Below, piece by piece: positions 58,440 to 64,000 of a DNA stretch of 64,000 nt. Every line of letters starts with the position of its first letter. Position 1 is the first letter of the stretch. This DNA is from Hofstenia miamia (taxonomy: Eukaryota > Xenacoelomorpha > Acoela > Hofsteniidae): NCBI GenBank assembly GCA_900660155.1, contig CABFPE010000141.1:541958-605957 (forward strand), in the 5' to 3' direction. The translations under genes were made by a program, and so were the position numbers. Under the pieces are notes generated by a model. That model was not told the origin of the DNA, did no database searches, and saw only the letters and a program-made list of their open reading frames with translations.

Positions 58440-59030
58440 CAAAATTACATGATTAAGTCACAATGTGTACAAATGTAAACTACCAATTTCAATGAAAATA
58501 TTAACAATAGAAAAAACTTCTTAATGTCATCAGAAGCAGTTGAGACTAGCAGTGCTGAGACACCATATAAATATTTTTTAGCACTTACATTGCGCATGTA
58601 TGAAAGGGCTAAATACATAATTTTTCGCAAAAGTTTCATTATCGTGTATCCATGAACTATAGATATACAAAAACAATGCGTCCTACGAAACTTAACACTG
58701 TCATGATCAATCATTTTTTGAAATGTCTAACATATTTGAAATGAAAATTTCTAGAAATGGCAGGTTTGATGAGTAGTTTTAACGAAAATACAGAATGGTC
58801 TGGTAAAGGTATATATAAACTATCAACAGCTACATTTCTAATCAAATTGTCATCTTTCCTTGCAATAATAAGATCGAGGATGTTTTCATGTCTGTGAGTA
58901 GGCTCATTTACATACTGAATTAAGAGAAATCAATCAGGTAGTGATTCGAAAAACTCAAAAATATGTTTATTTTGACCCTTCTCATGAAGATTTAAATCTT
59001 CTAAAAAGATTTGTTTGCTTAATTGAAATT
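58440..59030 (-). mobile_element. LINE endonuclease fragment
   Basis: Minus-strand translation reads FLEDLNLHEKGQNKHIFEFF, LIQYVNEPTHRHENILDLII, then SLYIPLPDHSVFSL: the G/E-D-x-N, PTH...LDL and x-DH motifs of an APE endonuclease in a CR1/L2-type LINE. Only this domain remains; one stop lies after ESLPD. The upstream edge is near 59030. Confidence 0.75.
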
Positions 59031-59903
59031 ACCGAGTAACTTACACAATTTTTTAATTTTAGCACTATGGATTTCTAGTGCACACCCACTATTTAATGCA
59101 AAAATATAACAACTGTAAAATTTAACTGAAAAATCTGTTTATCGCACGTAAAAAAGGTATTAAAAATCAAACTATGCTAATTCGCATCCAACATGTAATA
59201 AAAATGTTAGATATTGCAACAAAAAATATCCCAAAATTTTACACAAAAAGTCAATTTAATTAGGTAAAATTTAAATGGATTGCTTTCATTTTAAATAAAT
59301 GGGTTTTTGTCATGGTGTTATAAAAAAATAACTGCTTGCTGGAGTAAAATTTTTTGAACACAAACTGTGGCGTGCACTCTAATGTACAGAAGAACACAAT
59401 TAGTTCACTTTTAACTCATTTAATTGTTTTTAAAAGATTTTAAAGCCAAATCAATTTAATAAAACTACACTCAATATGAAAACCTTAGTTAAAGTGTAAA
59501 TTACCAATTATTATACAACAAAAGTTTTTTCAAATAACTATCAATTATTAATTAAAAAACTGATTGTATGCCACCAGATAAAAATACTCTGCCATGCTTT
59601 GATTGTGCAGAAAAAAATTTGGTAGATATATTTAGATTTAAGTGTTAAAATCTAATAGCCAATATTAATTGTTTCTCATATAATTACTTAATGAATAATT
59701 AAAAACATACAGGTCTTGATTCCAGTAGTGAGATAGTTTGGCTTGAAAAATTCCTTTCATGAGTTGAAGAAGTTACTAAAATTATACTTAATATTAAACT
59801 TTATATATATATATATAAAATATACATATACATACAAGTACATATTTATAAAAGTAAAATTTAAAAGTATTGGAGTACAATTTGTAATTTTGAGTTTTAG
59901 AAC
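59031..59903. other. AT-rich spacer
   Basis: Nothing recognised; a short AT run occurs at 59804-59830. Confidence 0.45.
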
Positions 59904-60237
59904 CTCGCAAAATGAAAATGTGCCTTCCTTTATATCGTACCGTGCCGTGCCGTGCTCATGCGGTGCCCGTGCTCATTTCTACAGAAAATTTCGTACCCGT
60001 GCCGATATTAACATACCTACCAAACATATTCGTTGTTTTGATTTTCTAAATCTATTAATTTGCACATTAAAATCATCGAAAGTTTTGTTTCTAGAACAAT
60101 TTGTATTGAAAATATTTGTGTCCAAAAACATTTCATTTATAGAATTTAATCTAAGATGCCTTCTTCATTCATTGAAAAATGTATAGATTTTCGTGCCGTG
60201 TTCGTACCAAAAAAATCAAGGCACGGTTCCAACACTG
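59904..60237. mobile_element. Short hAT-like MITE
   Basis: Flanked by exact 8-base duplications TTTAGAAC at 59896-59903 and 60238-60245. The right end read inward is CAGTGTTGGAACCGTGCCTT, a hAT-type start; the left end is eroded (shares GTGCCTT). GTGCC/GGCAC subrepeats cluster near both ends (CCGTGCCGTGCCGTGC on the left, GTGCCGTG on the right). The open frame through it is not a gene. Confidence 0.65.
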
Positions 60238-60245
60238 TTTAGAAC

Positions 60246-60344
60246 CGGCCATAAATTTTAGGTCGGGCCGATAGTTAATACTGGTCGGCCAGTTTTGGCG
60301 GTACATTCTATTTATATATTTATTATATAGCAAAACTATATATA

Positions 60345-60384
<40 letters not shown>

Positions 60385-60984
60385 CAAAAACTAAAGTATA
60401 TACAAATGTACAGCAAAAAGTAAAGAGTGAAGTTGCTGACTTCTTACCCCCGCTTTTTATTGCCATTGGTATACAAGACCGGAATGCAAATTTTCAGGAG
60501 TGTGACAATTTTATCAGGGCACCAAATGCATTGAATTTGGTAAAAAAAATACTAAAAAAAGTCAATTTTACTTACTACTTAAAAATTAAAAACATACCTA
60601 GATGCTTGTTTTATCATACTAAAATTTACTCAAATGATTAATATTTGCTATTGACTTAGTTTACATATAATTTGATGCACGCTGAATAGTTCTACGACAA
60701 ACATATTTTTAATTTTAAGAATTTGTCAATTTTACCGTTTTAGAGTGATAAATGTAATCGATTGAAAATACACTATATTACATAACATTTGGAACTAATT
60801 AATAAACCACTTTTTCAAAAATCATTCATTTTTATAGCTATGGCCTCATGTTGTACTGTACATCATTTTGTAACACTTTCAAAAACTAAGAAAACTCATA
60901 TAAACTTTTCCAATTTTATCTTATTTCCCTTCTCATGATAAGCGTTTAAAGTTTCATTTACTTTTTTCACTTATTAAAAGTAAT
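60246..60984. other. Spacer with (AT)n and GGTCGG patch
   Basis: GGTCGGGCCG...GGTCGGCCAG at 60261-60290 resembles another MITE end. AT run at 60345-60380. Otherwise featureless. Confidence 0.4.
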
Positions 60985-61970
60985 TGTACACTTGTTCAAA
61001 AAAAATTGAACAGAGATATCCTCCATCTAGCTTGCAGAAAGCATGTTTCAGAAATTGTCAATGACAAAGTTTTCAATGTGTGCACTGGAATAGCATCAAG
61101 TGGTCCAGTAAAAACAAATTTTCAAGCGATTCAAGCAGAAATGATCTACAGTAGATATTGACCATTTTGCCAAATCATTGGTAGTCTTCGATTGAAAGCT
61201 GATGTGCTCACTGAATTTTGCAGGGAGCAATTAATACAAAAACAAATGAGATATGACTATCGAGAAATGTTAGAGCAGCAACTGCTAGTTTTGCATGAAG
61301 AACCTCCACGCGGAGTACATTTTCTGCGCCCTGGTACATGTCATCGTGCTAGATGGATGGTAATGAATATGTATCTTTTCGAAACCAGTTTACCGGACAC
61401 GCAAAAAATTAAGAGGAATAGAACGGTTTGTGATCTTCGTTGTTTCCTTATACATCTAATACTGGTATACTTCACTAAACCCAGCATCTGCTCCAGCAAA
61501 TCATCTGAAATTCTTGAAAGACCTTTTTGCTTCTCACCATACTCCTGTCTCCTTGCCAGCTGTGCATTCATTTAGTCGTCATCTCTGGTATCTAGTGGAA
61601 GAGTTGGTAGTTTTGGCTTTTTTGAGGAATCAGTAAATGTTAAAAGCCAAAAGGGTGATGGAAGTCTTCAACCTGCAAAAAGATAGTTCCTTGATATTGG
61701 CAGCATTTCGTCTAGAGACATCCCAACTTTTGCATTAGCTAACACTCGACGTTTTTTGCATATATTAATTCGTCCACTGGATTTCTAGAAGTAGATCGAA
61801 ACTTGGAACGAGAGAGACGATTACTTGCAAGGAATGGATACATTAAATTCCCCCAAAGTGACAAATGACTTTGCTGAACGAGGTGATATCTTTGATGGAG
61901 GAATACATTCCGATTCTAGCAAAGGATGAAGACTAACGTCAATACCTTTTCCATGCTATCGAATCATAGC
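60985..61970 (+). mobile_element. Unclassified transposon-associated protein remnant
   Basis: Translation shows DILHLACRKHVSEIVNDKVF, RYDYREMLEQQLLVLHEEPP, HFLRPGTCHRARWMVMNMYL, DVC-like text (TVCDLRCFL), and in a later frame VTNDFAERGD. These match, in order, the recurring text of a multi-copy protein family in hydrozoan and insect genomes (LACRHHxxELV, RxDYREL, PGAxHxARWM, ND.AERG). I know it only as a repeat-derived family of undefined class. At least one stop (after YSRY near 61160) and frame changes after 61575 make it inactive. No ends were identified. Confidence 0.6.
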
Positions 61971-62520
61971 ATCATTAATTCCCAGATGCTCGAAAATCGA
62001 CAGTTGTCCAAAACAATTAAGTGACTCTTGCAAGCTTAATAGACCACATATTTGTTACAATTTAAGAGATGATTTGGTTAGTTGAAATCATGGCTCTCTT
62101 AACTAGTTAAATCCTAGAGCATAAAAATTCAAACTGGGTAGAGTGGCAACTTGTGGAAATACATGTAGCACATGGAACTCTTTTGATGTAAAATTACTGA
62201 ATAATGCAATGTAATTATTCAGTTGACATTCTACCCTTACTTTTATTGCTACTCTATGATTCTAGTCAATCAAAATAAACCTGAATTTAACACTATATGA
62301 TGTTTTCATCATTTACTATTACTGTGCTGCCTCATTTAAATAACATATAACCCACATATCAAATATAAGTTGTATAAAATAAGTAGTATAAAAAGGGCAA
62401 TTAAGAAAATTCAATGATCTACTTTAGGGGCGTTGGGGCACCAGAAGAAAAAATCGAATGAAATTTGGTATACAGTTGTTTTATGAGATCAGTCACAAAA
62501 CCTGAGGGTAGAGATTTATA
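61971..62520. other. Spacer; nothing recognised
   Basis: AT-rich without motif. Confidence 0.4.
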
Positions 62521-62524
62521 TTTC

Positions 62525-62527
62525 TAA

Positions 62528-62577
<50 letters not shown>
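62525..62577. repeat. (AT)n microsatellite at block edge
   Basis: AT run ending at the CCGCTTGGAGA start of exon-2 block copy 3. Confidence 0.95.
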
Positions 62578-62580
<3 letters not shown>

Positions 62581-64000
62581 CTTGGAGATAATATATATAC
62601 TATATATAAATATATATACTATATATATATATAGATATTTATACTGCTCAATATATATATGTATAGGCAATACCAGTGGCTTAGACCAAATATTCATCGT
62701 CAGCATAAGTACAGTCAGCTTGAGGAGATCGTGTTCGCCTAAACGCCTGTTTGCCTTTTTGAATTATATAGGGCCATGAAAAATAAGCATAATAGCGAGC
62801 GCATGATTGAAATGTTTACATATTTTGCATAGAAACACCACATTAATTGCTAAAATGTGATATTTCGTCAAGACCACAATAATAGGATTGCAAGAGATTT
62901 TACTTGCTCCGTTGTCAAAATTAGACCAGATTGGTTGTCTTTGTGAGAAAAAGGCGATTTACAAAGGAAGAATTTAAATTAAATGCATTGAAAATGATTA
63001 TTATCATTATTTTTCCAAAGATCTCTATTTTTAGGTTAGCCGCCAATTACTATTGTATTAAATAAGCGTATTTGCTAATTGAGAAAATGCACAAAAGGCT
63101 CACCATATTGTATTTCATTAACATTTGCATTAGTTTCTATCTTCGTGACATGTTTGCTTTCAATTGTATTAACCACTCCTAGCAAGTCATTCGTCAAGAC
63201 TGGATACAAATCTTCACCATATTGTAAAATCGGATTTGCGTAGTTTAATGGCGTTTCTTGAGGAGGAACATTGAATTCATAATCAAAGTGATCCCAACTT
63301 TGAAACTTTTGGTACATATTTTTCTAAATCGTTGCATCACTAATAATCTTAGAGCAAACATATCGAGGAAAATGTTTTGGTTAACATTAAGACTAGTAGC
63401 AATCTCTAACAGTGTTTCCAACCAGTAAGATTATTAGTTACATTTTTAAGGCCTCATAATTTTCGCACGTTAACCACAAACCCTCAATAAAATATAATGC
63501 ATTAATTCATAATTTAAATGGCGACTTTAAAATATTTCTATAATTATAAAAAAATAGATGCTATATCATTGGTGCTGTCGCAACGCCCATATGCGATTAT
63601 TAAAGACAAATTATCCAAATTTTGATCGGAGTGACGATTTATTCCCATACTTTCACAAATTTTACTTATAAAGAATTAAAATTCATTAGAAAAATTTCAT
63701 GAAAATTATTGTAAAACAAAATTTTTTATTTATTTGAATAAATTGAAAGACAATATTTACGTTTAAAAATGTTTACTATAAATAAATGCATGTTTAAATT
63801 AAAAAATTTAAACGAACATTAATATATCGCTGATGTCAAACCTCTTAAAAATAGGGAGGAATAGAAGCTCGAAAACGGTCTTGAGTGAGTTTTGTATGCA
63901 AAAGAGAACTACATATTGTACAATTTTAAATTGTCATGAATTAAATATAAACTGTATCTTAATAACATAATTCGTTACGGTCGAGTGAACAGACTAAATT
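62578..64000. repeat. Exon-2 segmental duplication, copy 3 (runs off window)
   Basis: After CCGCTTGGAGA, about 90 bases are AT-scrambled relative to copies 1 and 2. Identity then resumes at about 62674 and continues to the window end. A small insertion lies near 62953. Confidence 0.9.
63104..63323 (-). CDS. Third copy of amine oxidase exon 2
   Basis: Same coding text and splice sites as 42209-41990. Its exon 1, if present, lies right of the window. No later exons were found between here and 52404. Confidence 0.7.

Overview
The window is AT-rich eukaryotic DNA from an invertebrate animal. Introns with GT-AG ends, long (AT)n tracts and a dense mixed population of LINEs, Penelope-like, hAT, pogo/Tigger, piggyBac and mariner remnants all point that way. 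A cnidarian or tunicate would fit the repeat set, but nothing visible fixes the phylum. No tRNA, rRNA, operon, CRISPR array or bacterial feature was seen.

The only host gene that can be read completely lies on the minus strand from 45499 to 18717. Six exons (45499-45041, 42209-41990, 27560-27412, 23532-23287, 22314-22009, 18968-18717) join in phase with GT-AG borders. They encode a 543-residue protein with a signal peptide, a flavin (polyamine oxidase-like) amine oxidase domain, a two-cysteine NYNP...DDGSC module and one C-terminal membrane helix. It belongs to a local family. A second paralogue's exon 1 is at 2466-2011, with later exons beyond the left edge. A decayed orphan last exon lies at 7551-7270. 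Copies of exon 2 sit at 52404-52185 and 63323-63104, and a broken copy of exon 1 lies around 55276-55822.

Layout from left to right. 1-1455: 3' half of an RLE-type LINE. 2011-2850: paralogue exon 1 and its 5' flank. 3283-4200: mariner and L2/CR1-like LINE remnants. 7270-7551: orphan terminal exon. 8790-10440: old retroelement RT fragment. 10545-17002: a plus-strand LINE split by a minus-strand LINE and by a hAT-like element that itself contains a second hAT-like element. 18717-45499: the amine oxidase gene; its 14.4-kb intron 2 holds two more LINEs, a hAT MITE, a hAT transposase remnant and half of a Tigger element. 45500-64000: duplicated blocks, a Penelope fragment, the other half of the Tigger, a piggyBac remnant, small MITEs and an unclassified transposon-associated coding remnant.

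The right half needs caution. Blocks near 40.1-44.9, 47.9-49.3, 51.7-55.8 and 62.6-64 kb are near-identical copies that break abruptly, usually at (AT)n tracts or Ns. In one place the sequence is a base-by-base mixture of two other loci in the window. A LINE at 32.6-35.2 kb is circularly permuted, with single Ns at both ends. These look more like assembly faults than biology, so copy number of the amine oxidase family cannot be read from this window.
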